The notes beneath the pieces were generated by a model that had not been told where the DNA came from, did not search any database, and worked only from the letters and a program-made list of their open reading frames with translations. DNA of 64,000 bases, from contig NZ_SNYJ01000001.1 in assembly GCF_004363045.1 (NCBI RefSeq), positions 461,937-525,936 on the forward strand, in the 5' to 3' direction. Source of the stretch: Aureibacillus halotolerans. Lineage in GTDB: Bacteria > Bacillota > Bacilli > Bacillales > DSM-28697. Position numbers and translations under genes: made by a program. Positions 27,900-38,080 of this stretch are shown piece after piece (the first letter of the stretch is position 1; every line of letters begins with the position of its first letter).

Positions 27900-28038
27900 A
27901 TCCTCCTAATTTAAAATGAGATAAAACTCGTGAACCATCGGCACTTGTAGACCCTTTTCGCAAGCTCATTTTTCAGGACCTTATCCATTTAAGGACTAAG
28001 CTTCCATCAGCCGTTTTGCATGATGAAAGCCGCCTCCC

Positions 28039-29148
28039 TTAACGACTTCTTTCTTGTACCTTATGTTTGCTACCACCAAACACAAAGTTGTTCTTCATGA
28101 ATAGCAAGCATTCATTGATTAAGAGCAATACAATCAACCACACGAGATAATCTACAATGACATCCTTCACGACATACAGCACAGCCACTTGGCCAAAAGC
28201 GGTATGTGAGAAGTGCAGGGTTAACGTAAAGGCGTATAACATGCCAAAGGTAAAATTGCGCGACCATTGGGAGACATTGTAGCTGCCTATGCCTTCCACC
28301 CAGCCATATTTCCTAATGCGCGCGGCTGCTCGCCACACTTCAATGCCTTCCACGATGACAAACCAAAGCAAGACCCAAAGCCAGATCATGACACCAATAT
28401 CGGCTGGGATCGCCCCAGAAATCAATATCGCCAAGCCTGAGATTGACATCGCTCCGTGCAGGATGCAGTTCGTATTTGCCCAATCCTCACACACATTCCA
28501 GCGACGTAAAAACAAGTATCTTCTTAGAAGCAATGCAAAACCGAGCACATAAAAGCCAACACCTAAACTGATGAGGCCAACATACACAGCGTTCGGTATC
28601 AAGTCGGTATACAACGTCTTAAACAAAATGACGAGCGACTGTGTACTGACCGTGGACAGCAGCACGACGCCATGAACCTTTGCATACAAACCCTTCTTCC
28701 AGATTCTCTGAAAATTTCTCAGCGACAAACCCAGATAGTAGATCCACAAAACGACTGAAAACATCGCCAAGCTATGCGCTATCCAAATAAATTCAGGTAA
28801 TCGTTGTGCCATGATTGTTGCGCATACTGCAGTGCCTGCAATCCATGTCCCCACAGCAAACGTTTGTATCGGATCACTTAAATGCGTTGCCCCCAACTCC
28901 TTACGAATGGCCAACGTAAAAAAGGACATCGCAATAAATAGCCAGATGACAAACAATAGCAACACAAGATACACGTCCCACTTGCTGAGGAAAGCAAAAT
29001 GATGCGCCGCGCCATTTAAGAAAATCCCTAGCGCCATAACAATGGCCCCCGAGGCAGTATTAACAGACTGCTTGCGCAGAGTAAAGGTTCGTATTAGCCA
29101 ACACACAAAAAAAAGCAGGATGAAAAAAATCCATGCTGTGACGTTCAC
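28039..29148 (-). CDS. Multi-pass membrane protein of unknown function
   Basis: About 369 aa with roughly ten membrane spans (WIFFILLFFVCWLIRTF, VYLVLLLFVIWLFIAMSFF, LAILISGAIPADIGVMIW, DYLVWLIVLLLINECLLFM) and short basic loops. There are no clear transporter motifs. It somewhat resembles TDT/SLAC1-like or other 10-span carriers in layout only. The start chosen is GTG 29148, 6 nt after GGGGGAG. Longer in-frame starts up to 29211 lack a good ribosome site. It is divergent from a secreted beta-helix protein. Confidence 0.75.
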   Translation of the reverse strand: MNVTAWIFFILLFFVCWLIRTFTLRKQSVNTASGAIVMALGIFLNGAAHHFAFLSKWDVYLVLLLFVIWLFIAMSFFTLAIRKELGATHLSDPIQTFAVGTWIAGTAVCATIMAQRLPEFIWIAHSLAMFSVVLWIYYLGLSLRNFQRIWKKGLYAKVHGVVLLSTVSTQSLVILFKTLYTDLIPNAVYVGLISLGVGFYVLGFALLLRRYLFLRRWNVCEDWANTNCILHGAMSISGLAILISGAIPADIGVMIWLWVLLWFVIVEGIEVWRAAARIRKYGWVEGIGSYNVSQWSRNFTFGMLYAFTLTLHFSHTAFGQVAVLYVVKDVIVDYLVWLIVLLLINECLLFMKNNFVFGGSKHKVQERSR

Positions 29149-29391
29149 CGTAAGCTCCCCCACTTCCAACAGTTCATTTCTTTTTTCATTCACTATCATT
29201 AAGTGTACCACGTTCTTTCATCTCGTTCATTGGATGCCGGCGAAGAGTGATTTCGAGAATCTCTATTTAGCCACCCATCATGCTTTGGAACTATCTTTCT
29301 CTGAAGCTGTTCATTTCTTTGTGTGGATGTCGATAATTTCTAAGAAGCAGGCTGAAAAAATGACATGAATGGAAAAAGGAGCTGAATTTCT

Positions 29392-30969
29392 ATGAAATGG
29401 TTCACAAGATCAAATTGCATCCCTAAGAACACTCTTGCCATTAGCTTTATTTTCGCCATCATAGTATTCGCAACTGGACTTTCTGGGACTGAGCGAGCAG
29501 TTTCCGCCTCCACATTCTATTATGTTTCCGTCGATGGAAACAATGACAACGACGGTCGCACAGCAGAATCGGCATGGAAAACTTTGCAGTACGCCTCTTA
29601 CAACGTTCCTGCCGGAAGTACGGTTCGTGTCCTGCCTGGCGTATACAATGAAAAGCTGCGGATCTACGACTCAGGCTCCGCATCTGCTGGACCGATCACA
29701 TTCACAAGCTATCCAAATAAGCATGATGCCATTATCGATGGCTCTGGTCTGTCTGTTGGTGGCGGTGAAGGGTTGATCGAAATTGGGTCCTCCAGCTATG
29801 TGACAATTGATGGCTTTGAGGTACGAAACTATAAAACAACAACTCTTGATAAAGTACCTATTGGAATCTATGTGTATGGCTCAGGAACGAAAATTAAACT
29901 ACTAAACAATTATGTTCACGCGATTGAATCCCATGCCAAGGTACGCGATGACCTTTCCGGAAGAGATGCACATGGCATTGCCGTTTTTGGCACAGAAGCC
30001 CCTGAGGCGTTGCGTCATGTAACGATTGATGGGAACACGCTAACGGATCTTGTACTCGGCTCAAGTGAATCATTGGTCGTGAATGGAAACGTTGATACGT
30101 TTGCGATTACAAACAACATCGTGAAAAACAATGACAATATTGGCATCGATGCCATTGGCTTTGAAGGCATGGTCCCTGACGAAGCGTATGATCAGGCGCG
30201 AAATGGCGTTATCCGAGGCAATATAGTCACGAATATCACATCAACCAATAACCCCTCCTATGGCACGGATCTTCCGAACGATTCCTTTGGTGCTGATGGG
30301 ATTTATGTTGACGGTGGCAAGCACATTGTGATTGAGCAAAACAAGAGCTGTGGAAATGACATCGGCATTGAAATTGCAAGTGAGCATCTTGGAAAAACGA
30401 CGAGCGACGTCATTGTTCGCAACAACCTTGTCTGCCATAACCACTTTACTGGCATCGCGCTTGGCGGATACGATACAGAGCGTGGGACAACGATTGATTC
30501 ACAAGTAAGCAACAACACCTTGTACATGAACGATACGGAAGACTTATGGGGTGGCCAATTACTGTTGCAGTACGGCACGAAAAACAACGCCATCGTGAAT
30601 AACATTATGATCGCGGGAGAAGGCGCTCTGCTTATCTCGAATGGATTTACGGAAAACACAGGGAATATCGTAGACAACAATTTGTATTTCACCACTTCGG
30701 GTAACACTTACGATGCGCGTTGGCTGTGGAAAAACGAGCTTTATACAGGAATGAATGAGTACCAAGCACAAACAGACAACGACGCCAACTCCATTTTTGC
30801 CGACCCGTTGTTTATTTCTGAGGACCAAGAAAACTTCCGCATAGAATCGGACTCTCCAGCTATCGATCAAGGGATAGACTCCGTTCCCCTCGGAGATGTC
30901 GATTATTCAGGTCAGCCACGATTGGTTGGAGACAAGGTCGATCTTGGGGCCTTTGAAATGGAAAAATAA
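29392..30969 (+). CDS. Secreted right-handed parallel beta-helix protein
   Basis: A 525-aa exported protein with an N-terminal signal sequence of ~40 residues (FIFAIIVFATGLSG, cleavage near VSAS). It opens with the DUF1565-like motif FYYVSVDGNNDNDGRTAESA WKTLQYA. Repeated short-strand turns follow (VTIDGFEVRNY, VTIDGNTLTDL, FAITNNIVKNNDNIG, IVIEQNKSCGNDIGIEI, VIVRNNLVCHNHFTGIA), which is a pectate-lyase-like beta-helix. It ends in the SPAIDQGID ... GQPRLVGDKVDLGAFE element seen in many surface or secreted polysaccharide-degrading proteins. Polysaccharide lyase or binding activity is likely, but the sugar is not evident. Confidence 0.88.
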   Translation: MKWFTRSNCIPKNTLAISFIFAIIVFATGLSGTERAVSASTFYYVSVDGNNDNDGRTAESAWKTLQYASYNVPAGSTVRVLPGVYNEKLRIYDSGSASAGPITFTSYPNKHDAIIDGSGLSVGGGEGLIEIGSSSYVTIDGFEVRNYKTTTLDKVPIGIYVYGSGTKIKLLNNYVHAIESHAKVRDDLSGRDAHGIAVFGTEAPEALRHVTIDGNTLTDLVLGSSESLVVNGNVDTFAITNNIVKNNDNIGIDAIGFEGMVPDEAYDQARNGVIRGNIVTNITSTNNPSYGTDLPNDSFGADGIYVDGGKHIVIEQNKSCGNDIGIEIASEHLGKTTSDVIVRNNLVCHNHFTGIALGGYDTERGTTIDSQVSNNTLYMNDTEDLWGGQLLLQYGTKNNAIVNNIMIAGEGALLISNGFTENTGNIVDNNLYFTTSGNTYDARWLWKNELYTGMNEYQAQTDNDANSIFADPLFISEDQENFRIESDSPAIDQGIDSVPLGDVDYSGQPRLVGDKVDLGAFEMEK

Positions 30970-30982
30970 TTTCTTGAAAAAA

Positions 30983-31026
30983 GAGCGTATCTGATTGGCA
31001 ACAATCAGTACGCTCCTGTTTTTTTG
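30983..31026 (+). terminator. Terminator of the beta-helix gene
   Basis: GAGCGTA-T-CTGATTG, a GCAA loop and CAATCAG-TACGCTC (to 31015) form a 14-bp stem with one bulge, then a T run. Confidence 0.93.
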
Positions 31027-31199
31027 TAGACAAATGGTTTCCCCCTGACAAAGCCTACAAATAGGAGCAATACCCTATGCTCAATGTATAGTCATCAAGC
31101 ATCCTATTAGACCGCTGACAAAGAGAATAATAGGCATTCACCCATCCAAGGCATCCTGCATATAGTGCTACAAACAACTACGAAGGGCAGGTGTTGGCG

Positions 31200-31823
31200 A
31201 TGGCTGTGTCCTATATGGATTTTACTTCCCCGTCGACCAAGTTTACGTATGATCTAACCAAAAACACCCTATTCAGGAAAAACAATCGGAATTACATTTA
31301 CGCACTGACATCCCAGCAGCTCAATACTCTAGGGAATGTCTCGATGCTTGATGTGTTTCTCAGCAAAGGTAATATTATTGAGCCCCATATTCACCAGAAC
31401 GCGTCAGAGCTCGTTTATGTCGCCAGCGGAAGTGTGATCGTTTCTATCTTTAATCCGTACACGTTAGAATTTAAGCATTATCCACTAAGCGCTCAGCAAG
31501 CAGCCAGCGTTCCACAAGGCTGGTGGCATTACATTACAGCAAGAGAAGATGGCACTCATTTTCTCGCCATTTTTGATGCGCCAATTCCACAAGTCATTTA
31601 TGGCTCGGACATTTTGCGGTTCACACCACCAGAAGCGTTGGCAAGAACCTATTGCTTAAATCAACAAACGGTGAAAAAAGCCTTTGAACCGCTCAAAGAC
31701 ACCGTTGTCATCGGCCCACCAGCAGATTGCCAACAACCTCGGGTCCAAAATTCTCCTGTGTATCGTCAACAAGTGCCTTTACACAGCTACCCCCCAGAAC
31801 AGTATTTTCAATCGCCGAGTTAA
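31200..31823 (+). CDS. Single-domain cupin protein
   Basis: A 207-aa protein with one germin-like cupin barrel. Motif 1 is PHIHQNASELVYVASGSVIV (His-x-His ... Glu metal ligands) and motif 2 is VPQGWWHYITAREDGTHFLA (the metal His). The C-terminal ~45 residues are Pro/Gln-rich and probably unstructured. It resembles half of an oxalate-decarboxylase-type cupin. ATG 31200 follows AGGTG by 6 nt; GTG 31191 is an alternative. It has no signal peptide. Its role is unknown. Confidence 0.85.
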   Translation: MAVSYMDFTSPSTKFTYDLTKNTLFRKNNRNYIYALTSQQLNTLGNVSMLDVFLSKGNIIEPHIHQNASELVYVASGSVIVSIFNPYTLEFKHYPLSAQQAASVPQGWWHYITAREDGTHFLAIFDAPIPQVIYGSDILRFTPPEALARTYCLNQQTVKKAFEPLKDTVVIGPPADCQQPRVQNSPVYRQQVPLHSYPPEQYFQSPS

Positions 31824-31851
31824 ACGTATGAACGATGTTTCATGCAGTAAC

Positions 31852-31898
31852 GAAAGTAATTCGCCGGAGTGCTAACTCAACAGGCGGGTTACTTTTTT
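31852..31898 (+). terminator. Terminator of the cupin gene
   Basis: GAAAGTAATTCGCC (31852-31865) pairs with GGCGGGTTACTTTT (31883-31896) and is followed by T residues. Confidence 0.8.
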
Positions 31899-32144
31899 CT
31901 TCTAGTGATCAAGAAAACGAGCGTTCCAAATGTATGTTACTTTATTTACTCGAGCAGCTAGGATAGGACCCGTACACTCAGTTTTAAAAGATATCCCGTC
32001 TCCCTTGTATAATAATTCCGATAATTCTTATACGTAAACGCTTGCATATTCATCCAGTTTATGAAAAAATGTAGCCATAAATAACATTTGAATTTTCGGG
32101 TATTTTCTACTTGTATTCGACTACATACTAAGGAGTGAGCACGG

Positions 32145-32933
32145 ATGATTCAATTGGGTTGGTGTGCCCCTGTTTCTGATGCTGAAGTTTTGCGTGAAGC
32201 TGGGTTCGATTACATTGAATGTGGAATTTCTTCTCTACAGGTTGAGGATACTGACAAATGTAGACAACAAATTGAGGCACATAAGAACGCAGTGCTACCA
32301 GCTAGTGCCTTTAACTTGTTTTTCCCTGGCGACATCCATGTCGTTGGCAATGATGTACCGACTTTGAGAGTCAAGGAGTATGTAAAGCGAGCAGCAGCTG
32401 CACTTGAAGAGATTGGTGCATCCATTGCCGTGCTCGGAAGCGGTCGTTCAAGAAATGTGCCTGAAGACTTTGAGCATGTGCGTGCGGATGAACAATTTCT
32501 TTCCTTGCTACGTAATATCGACGAAGCCTTTCAAACGACCAATGTAACACTGGCAATTGAGCCTTTAAACAAAAAGGAATCCAATCTTATTAATAGCGTT
32601 GGAGAGGCTGTGGAATTTGCTAAACAGGTCAATTCGCCAAAAATTCGTGTGTTAGCTGATTTCTATCATATGGATGAAGACGATGAGCCACTAAGTGAAA
32701 TTGTCACCCACGCAGATTGGCTCGCTCATATTCATGTGGCAGACACAGGAAGATTACATCCTGGCAGTGGACACTATCCGTACCAAGAATTTGTGAAAAA
32801 TCTGCATGCTATTAATTACGATGGCATGGTGTCAGTGGAATGCCAAACGAAAAATTTTGCGTCTGATGCTAAGGAAAGTGCTCAATTTTTAAAGGATGTA
32901 CTTCTGCAGGGCGCCAACAAAACGTCAGGCTGA
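32145..32933 (+). CDS. Sugar phosphate isomerase/epimerase-like TIM barrel
   Basis: A 262-aa protein of the xylose isomerase-like/AP endonuclease 2 barrel superfamily. Metal-binding positions are recognisable: LAIEPLNKKESN (Glu), VLADFYHMDEDD (Asp/His), LAHIHVADTGR (His) and VSVECQTK (Glu). These enzymes isomerise or epimerise sugars and inositols. It has its own ribosome site (AAGGAGTG) and terminator and no sugar-catabolic partner, so the substrate is open. Confidence 0.88.
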   Translation: MIQLGWCAPVSDAEVLREAGFDYIECGISSLQVEDTDKCRQQIEAHKNAVLPASAFNLFFPGDIHVVGNDVPTLRVKEYVKRAAAALEEIGASIAVLGSGRSRNVPEDFEHVRADEQFLSLLRNIDEAFQTTNVTLAIEPLNKKESNLINSVGEAVEFAKQVNSPKIRVLADFYHMDEDDEPLSEIVTHADWLAHIHVADTGRLHPGSGHYPYQEFVKNLHAINYDGMVSVECQTKNFASDAKESAQFLKDVLLQGANKTSG

Positions 32934-33045
32934 TGAGAAACGCTTGCTTTGCCTTGTCCGGTGCTCATTGCCCGCATGGCAATTCGACGCCTACCAAGGC
33001 TTAACGTCTCGAAAGACAAACGTTTAATGGAACATTAGTCAACTA

Positions 33046-33082
33046 AAAGCCCCCTTCTACACATTGTGCTGAAGGGGGCTTT
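33046..33082. terminator. Bidirectional terminator between convergent genes
   Basis: AAAGCCCCCTTC (33046-33057) and GAAGGGGGCTTT (33071-33082) form a perfect 12-bp stem. It serves the isomerase-like gene (+) and the uvrA2-like gene (-). Confidence 0.93.
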
Positions 33083-33090
33083 CCATGTTT

Positions 33091-35580
33091 CTATAAGAAC
33101 ATCTGTTGCAAATATTGACCTGTTAATGAACTTGGTTCCTTGACGATATCCTCTGGGGTACCGATGGCGACGACTTGACCACCCTCTTCTCCTCCGCCTG
33201 GACCAATATCGATGACCCAATCTGATTGCCAAATCAAATCGAGATGATGCTCTACGAGAATGACGGTGTTCCCGGCATCAACCAATCGGTCGAGGAGAAT
33301 TTTCAGTTTGTCGACATCAACCATGTGTAAACCTGTTGTTGGCTCATCAAGGACGTATACGCTATGCTGCTTGGACGGCTTATTGAGCTCCTTCGCCAGC
33401 TTTAAGCGTTGGCCTTCTCCACCTGACAGCGTATTAAGGGATTGCCCCCATTGCAGGTAACCAAGTCCTACATCATGAAGCAGCGACGTGGCTGCTAGCA
33501 TTTTAGGATGACCTTGTAGGATGTCCAAACTGTCCTCCACGGTCATATCGAGAAGATCAGAAATGTTACGGCCCTCATACGTCACCTCAAGCACTTCTTG
33601 TTTGAACCTTCTCCCTTTACATACTGGACATTTGACTTCAATATCCGGAAGAAAATGCATATGAATGGAGACGACACCAAGCCCGTTGCATTCTTCGCAA
33701 CGTCCCCCAGCTGTGTTGAAGGAGAAATGCTTTGCAGTCAGCTGACGTGCTTTCGCTTCTGGAAAAGAAGCAAACCATTTGCGCATTTGCGTGTACACAT
33801 CCGTAAATGTTGCCACATTCGATCGCTGCATTCGGCCGATAGGCGACTGACTCACAGTGACGAGCTGTGCCTCCTCTGGCCAGCCTGTCAATTGCTCGCA
33901 ACCTTCTGCTGTGCCGTGTTGAATGGACGCTGCAAACACTTCGTACATCAAGGTTGATTTTCCTGAACCAGAGACGCCTGTGATGGACATCATTGTTCCT
34001 AGTGGAAGGGCGACGTCTACCTGCTTGAGGTTTCTTGCCGATGCCTTCTCTATAAGAATGTGTCTTCCAATTCCCTTCCTGCGCTTTTGTACCCGCTCCT
34101 GTGCGGAACGTCCTTTAAACACCGCGCCAGTTACGGAGGCAGGGTTGTTCATTAATTCATGGAGCGTTCCTTCCGCGATGACCTGCCCCCCTTGGCTTCC
34201 TGCACCAGGACCCATATCGATAATATGATCAGCTGCAGCGATGACATCTACAGAATGCTCAATGACAAGCACTGTATTGCCGAGGTCACGAAGATCCTTA
34301 AGCACTTGAATCATCGCCTCGCGGTCGCTCGCATGTAATCCTGCTGTTGGCTCATCAAGGATATACAGCACCCCCGTGAGCCCAGAGCCTAACACAGAAG
34401 CGAGACGCAACCGCTGCGACTCACCACCTGAAAGTGTAATCACCTGTCGATCAAGCGTCATGTAGCCAATGCCTACTTGTAGCAGACGCGATATTCTTGT
34501 CTCCATATCATGAAGCAGAGATTCTGCCAGCAGCAACGCGTCTTCATCCAAAGTGGACGTGGTGTTTTTGGCCCAGGCGAGCGCGTTTTTTAACGTCATT
34601 GAGGAAATTTGATCAATCGACGTGCCGCCTACCTTTACACGTCGGCTTTCTTCTTTCAGCTTTGTGCCATGGCAAGATGGACAGAGCTGCTCTCGGAACA
34701 TGGCGGATTCAGCCGTTTCACCGCCCCCTTTTTCTTGGTACCTTCGCCAAATGCCTGTGACGACGCCTTCAAACTTGCCTTTGCCAACCGTTTTCGGAGG
34801 GGCAACGTCTGGAAAATGAGCCACAAACGCTTCGCTTTCCACACCATAAAACAGCAGATCACGCTGTGGAGCACTCAAGTCTTTAATAGGTTTCTCGGCA
34901 TCAAAGGAAAGTCCGTAGTGCTTTGCCGCTGATTGAAGGTTGGTCAGACTATAAGAGAGGTAGCCTTCATACCAAATCAACACACCACCAGCCATGACAC
35001 TACGCTCTACGTCAAACACTGTCTCCAGCTTGAGATCCATCGTATGACCAAGCCCACTACAGGTTCCACAAGCACCCTCCGGCTTATTAAAGGAAAAATG
35101 CGACATCGTCAGTCCTTCAACAATATGCCCACAGCTTGGGCACTCGCGTTTTTGCCCAAACATGTCTTCCTCGTCATCCGCAACACGTGCTTCACCGAAG
35201 GCTGGCGGAATCGATTTCCCACAGGATGGACAAGGACGAATACCAAGCTTGGCATACACGATTCGCAGCAACGTATACACGTCGGTCACTGTCCCAATCG
35301 TCGACCGTGGACTCCGATTTGTCACATGCTGCCCGACACTAATTGACGGCGACAAACCTTTAATGGAAGCAACCCGGGCCTTATTCTCCCACGGCGACAC
35401 CATCCCCATGGAGTCCAAATACTGACGCTGGCATTCGCGTTGCAACGTATCCAAAGCGAGCGTTGATTTTCCCGAACCAGAGGGTCCTGTCAGCACGACA
35501 AGCTTTTGCTTTGGAATGTCCAAAGAGATGTTTTTGAGATTGTTTTCCCTTGCCCCTTTAATCGAGATTACGTCGTTCAT
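33091..35580 (-). CDS. UvrA-like ABC ATPase, short UvrA2 type
   Basis: A DNA-damage-recognition ATPase homologue of 829 aa, over 100 aa shorter than housekeeping UvrA. Two ABC cassettes are present: [15 protein letters not shown] with [16 protein letters not shown] and [11 protein letters not shown], then [15 protein letters not shown] with [15 protein letters not shown] and [11 protein letters not shown]. Zinc-module Cys pairs are visible (CPSCG repeated, [25 protein letters not shown]). The missing length is in the region where UvrA1 binds UvrB. The start is ATG 35580, 6 nt after GAGGAGG. UvrA2-type proteins are often linked to resistance to DNA-binding drugs. It is divergent from a MerR-type regulator. 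Confidence 0.93.
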   Translation of the reverse strand: MNDVISIKGARENNLKNISLDIPKQKLVVLTGPSGSGKSTLALDTLQRECQRQYLDSMGMVSPWENKARVASIKGLSPSISVGQHVTNRSPRSTIGTVTDVYTLLRIVYAKLGIRPCPSCGKSIPPAFGEARVADDEEDMFGQKRECPSCGHIVEGLTMSHFSFNKPEGACGTCSGLGHTMDLKLETVFDVERSVMAGGVLIWYEGYLSYSLTNLQSAAKHYGLSFDAEKPIKDLSAPQRDLLFYGVESEAFVAHFPDVAPPKTVGKGKFEGVVTGIWRRYQEKGGGETAESAMFREQLCPSCHGTKLKEESRRVKVGGTSIDQISSMTLKNALAWAKNTTSTLDEDALLLAESLLHDMETRISRLLQVGIGYMTLDRQVITLSGGESQRLRLASVLGSGLTGVLYILDEPTAGLHASDREAMIQVLKDLRDLGNTVLVIEHSVDVIAAADHIIDMGPGAGSQGGQVIAEGTLHELMNNPASVTGAVFKGRSAQERVQKRRKGIGRHILIEKASARNLKQVDVALPLGTMMSITGVSGSGKSTLMYEVFAASIQHGTAEGCEQLTGWPEEAQLVTVSQSPIGRMQRSNVATFTDVYTQMRKWFASFPEAKARQLTAKHFSFNTAGGRCEECNGLGVVSIHMHFLPDIEVKCPVCKGRRFKQEVLEVTYEGRNISDLLDMTVEDSLDILQGHPKMLAATSLLHDVGLGYLQWGQSLNTLSGGEGQRLKLAKELNKPSKQHSVYVLDEPTTGLHMVDVDKLKILLDRLVDAGNTVILVEHHLDLIWQSDWVIDIGPGGGEEGGQVVAIGTPEDIVKEPSSLTGQYLQQMFL

Positions 35581-35739
35581 GGTCAGCCTCCTCTTCATTT
35601 CACAATACCATTTTTACCATACAACATTGATGCAAGCCCCCTTTTCAGAAAAACATTTAGTGACACCTCATGCCTTTGCTTGCCAAAACCCGTCACAGGA
35701 CTTTAAACTTTTAATAGAAGGTTTGAAGGAGGAGAAAGG

Positions 35740-36447
35740 ATGGGAATACGACCGATTGAGATTGCACGAAAGCTTGGCATCACGACGAGTGCTCTTCGTC
35801 ACTATGAGAGCTGGGGAATTGTGCCACCTGCTAAACGACTGCCTAACGGCTACAGAGTGTATACGGAGGTTCATGAGGCCTACTTTACATGTTTGCGCAC
35901 GCTGCTCCCGGGGTTCGGCATGGATGTCGCCAAGGAGATGTTGCTTCATGTTCGCGCAGGAGAGCTTACTGCTGCATTGTGGGCACTGAACGAATCACAG
36001 GCAGCTCTTGCTGAAGACAAACGTTTCGCGGAACGCACCATTCATTTGCTAGAAACCGATGTGCTTCATCACCTAGAGGCAAATGACCAAAAACAGTGGG
36101 GATCGATTGGGGAAGTGGCAGAAGATACAGGTGTCGCCACTTCGGCCATCCGCCATTGGGAACGGGAAGGACTTCTGGAACTGCCACGAAACGAGGAAAA
36201 TGGCTACCGTATTATTGAAAACACGCATGTACGCAAGATTCTTCTTATCCGCACACTGCGTCTCACCGGTCAACCACTAGCTACAATTCAACATCTCCTC
36301 TCAGAAGTGGATGTGGATCATATTGAAAATGCATCTAAAATTGCCAGAGAATCCATTTTATTTCTTGATCGAATGATTCTTCACCAGCTTAAAGGCAGTG
36401 CCGCTGTGTTGGCGCTTGCCAAGGTGCTTGGGCTTGTTGATTCATGA
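35740..36447 (+). CDS. MerR-type regulator with two DNA-binding domains
   Basis: A 235-aa protein containing two complete MerR winged-helix modules. The first is at residues ~3-70 ([20 protein letters not shown], then LPNGYRVYT). The second is at ~122-190 ([20 protein letters not shown], then [14 protein letters not shown]). They are joined by a helical segment (~75-115), and a short helix follows the second. No separate ligand domain is visible. ATG follows AGGAGGAG. It faces away from the uvrA2-like gene across 159 bp, so it is the likely regulator of that gene, perhaps in response to a DNA-damaging compound. Confidence 0.9.
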   Translation: MGIRPIEIARKLGITTSALRHYESWGIVPPAKRLPNGYRVYTEVHEAYFTCLRTLLPGFGMDVAKEMLLHVRAGELTAALWALNESQAALAEDKRFAERTIHLLETDVLHHLEANDQKQWGSIGEVAEDTGVATSAIRHWEREGLLELPRNEENGYRIIENTHVRKILLIRTLRLTGQPLATIQHLLSEVDVDHIENASKIARESILFLDRMILHQLKGSAAVLALAKVLGLVDS

Positions 36448-36511
36448 CGTTTTCGCCTTGTGCCTAGGTATCGTCCTGTTTCTCGCAAGAATATGTGAAG
36501 CGACTGCTTTT

Positions 36512-36688
36512 CCGAGCAGTTCACCTTCGTACCCGAATAGTTTATGACGTTATACGAGCACTTCCTTCCCCTATCCGCGCAGGGTCAGGCATTTTCCGCA
36601 CACTTGCAGCTTGTTCGCGCAGGTTATGACGATAGCCGAACACTTTTGACGCTTATCTGTGCAGTTTGCCATCGGAACCGAGCACCTT
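36512..36688 (+). repeat. Second 21-bp phased repeat array
   Basis: Nine degenerate cores of the type CCGAGCA(C/G)TT start at 36512, 36533, 36554, 36575, 36596, 36615, 36636, 36657 and 36678. The period is 21 bp with a single 19-bp step after the fifth unit, exactly as in the array at 8679-8884. The units are more diverged than there. The array fills the gap between the MerR gene and the GH43 gene. Confidence 0.85.
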
Positions 36689-36720
36689 CCGCATACAATT
36701 ATCATTCAAGCAATTCATCA

Positions 36721-36760
36721 AAAAAGTAAACTGCCCGCAATTGCTCCGGACAGTCTCACT
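36721..36760 (-). terminator. Terminator of the GH43 gene
   Basis: AGTAAACTGCCCG (36725-36737) and CGGACAGTCTCACT (36747-36760) pair imperfectly. On the minus strand the stem is followed by TTTTTT. Confidence 0.7.
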
Positions 36761-36766
36761 TCTAAA

Positions 36767-37663
36767 TTACCACTCAGTTGTCATCGTGACGGGCTTAATT
36801 TCTCCATCCCTAATATCCATTTTATCAATACAAAGAATGCGGCTTCCAGGATCGCGATCTCCGATGATACGACGATGGTATACAATCAGCCATTCGTCTG
36901 TATCTTCCAAATGCAAAAAGCCATGATGACCCGGTCCGTCGGCGATGGGTTCCTGCTTTTGGATGACGGTTCCTTTGTTTTCAAATGGACCAAACGGACT
37001 TTCACTAACGCCATAACCCACACTGTAAGACCCGTCTGTCCAGTTGCCCATCGACCACATAAAATAGTAAAGGCCGTCCTTTTTCAACATGCACGGGCCT
37101 TCCACATAACGATCAGGCGTGATGCTGCGGAAGATTTCTCCGTCTGGCAAAGGCTCAAATCCTGTCATATCGTCATTCATTTTGGCAACGTTGCAGTGTC
37201 TCCATCCACCGTAATACAAATAAATGGTCCCGTCATCATCCTTGAACAAATGAGCATCAATCGGCTGAGCACCATAAATAAACTTGTCCACAAGCGGTTT
37301 GCCTAGGTAGCCACGGAATGGTCCTTCAGGCGTATCGGCTACAGCGATCTCAAGTCCGCCCGTCTCTTCATCGGACTGGATATCATTTGAAGCGAAGATA
37401 AGATAGTATTTCCCCTTATGCTCAATGATCGTTGGTGCCCAGACAGCTCTCCAGATCCACGGAAAATCCTTCATCTCAATAATGCCCTCATGCTTTTCCC
37501 AATCAATTAAATTCTCTGAACTAAATGCTTCTAGATTCATCTGTTTTGTATACTCCGTAATGGAGCGTGTCACATAGACCCAATGCTTTCCTCCATATGT
37601 TCTTGCCTCTGGATCTGCATAAAACCCATCTACAACAGGATTCTTGATTCCTCTCAATTCCAT
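36767..37663 (-). CDS. Glycoside hydrolase family 43 protein
   Basis: A 298-aa five-bladed propeller hydrolase without a signal peptide, so it acts inside the cell on arabino- or xylo-oligosaccharides or similar. The three GH43 acidic residues are visible: Asp17 in FYADPEART, Asp in GAQPIDAHLF (~residue 138), and the general acid Glu in RYVEGPCML (~187). WAPTIIEHKGKYYLIFAS and GPGHHGFL are further family marks. ATG lies only 2 nt after AAGGAG, so a TTG two codons later could be the true start. No transporter or other glycosidase lies beside it. Confidence 0.9.
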   Translation of the reverse strand: MELRGIKNPVVDGFYADPEARTYGGKHWVYVTRSITEYTKQMNLEAFSSENLIDWEKHEGIIEMKDFPWIWRAVWAPTIIEHKGKYYLIFASNDIQSDEETGGLEIAVADTPEGPFRGYLGKPLVDKFIYGAQPIDAHLFKDDDGTIYLYYGGWRHCNVAKMNDDMTGFEPLPDGEIFRSITPDRYVEGPCMLKKDGLYYFMWSMGNWTDGSYSVGYGVSESPFGPFENKGTVIQKQEPIADGPGHHGFLHLEDTDEWLIVYHRRIIGDRDPGSRILCIDKMDIRDGEIKPVTMTTEW

Positions 37664-37957
37664 CTCTCCTTACTGTTTCTAAAATATTCGTCATCCTTTT
37701 TCTGTTGCCACTTCCACAGTTCGACAATTGTTGCGAAAACCCTTTCATTAAAAACATTTGTTCGTTGCTTGGCTAAATCTTATCATAGGAAACTTAAGAT
37801 GTTGTGTATACGTTTAAACGTCTCTCCCAAACATCGTTAGACAATCCTTTATATTGATCGTCTTAAAATAACATGAAGAAAATTCTCTAGTTAGTCCAAA
37901 CTGACCATATTGTCAGAGATTCAAACATAAGAAATTTGACCTAATGGCAGTCCAAAG

Positions 37958-37985
37958 TTGAACCTATTTCTGGTTGTGTTAAAAT
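37958..37985 (+). promoter_or_regulatory. Candidate promoter of the amino acid transporter operon
   Basis: TTGAAC (37958-37963), a 16-bp spacer and TAAAAT (37980-37985), with ~95 nt of leader before the ATG at 38081. The 290 bp upstream of this promoter contain no gene. Confidence 0.5.
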
Positions 37986-38080
37986 GTGAACATTGTGGGG
38001 TGTGTATAATTTGTGAACACGCACCTTATAACGAGAACACCAAAAAAGGTGTTAAAAAAACAAAATGGGGGTCAATCAGA

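Noticed and set aside
33260..35346. Plus-strand frames opposite the uvrA2-like gene
   Set aside because: The opposite strand carries a clear ABC ATPase; these frames have no independent support.
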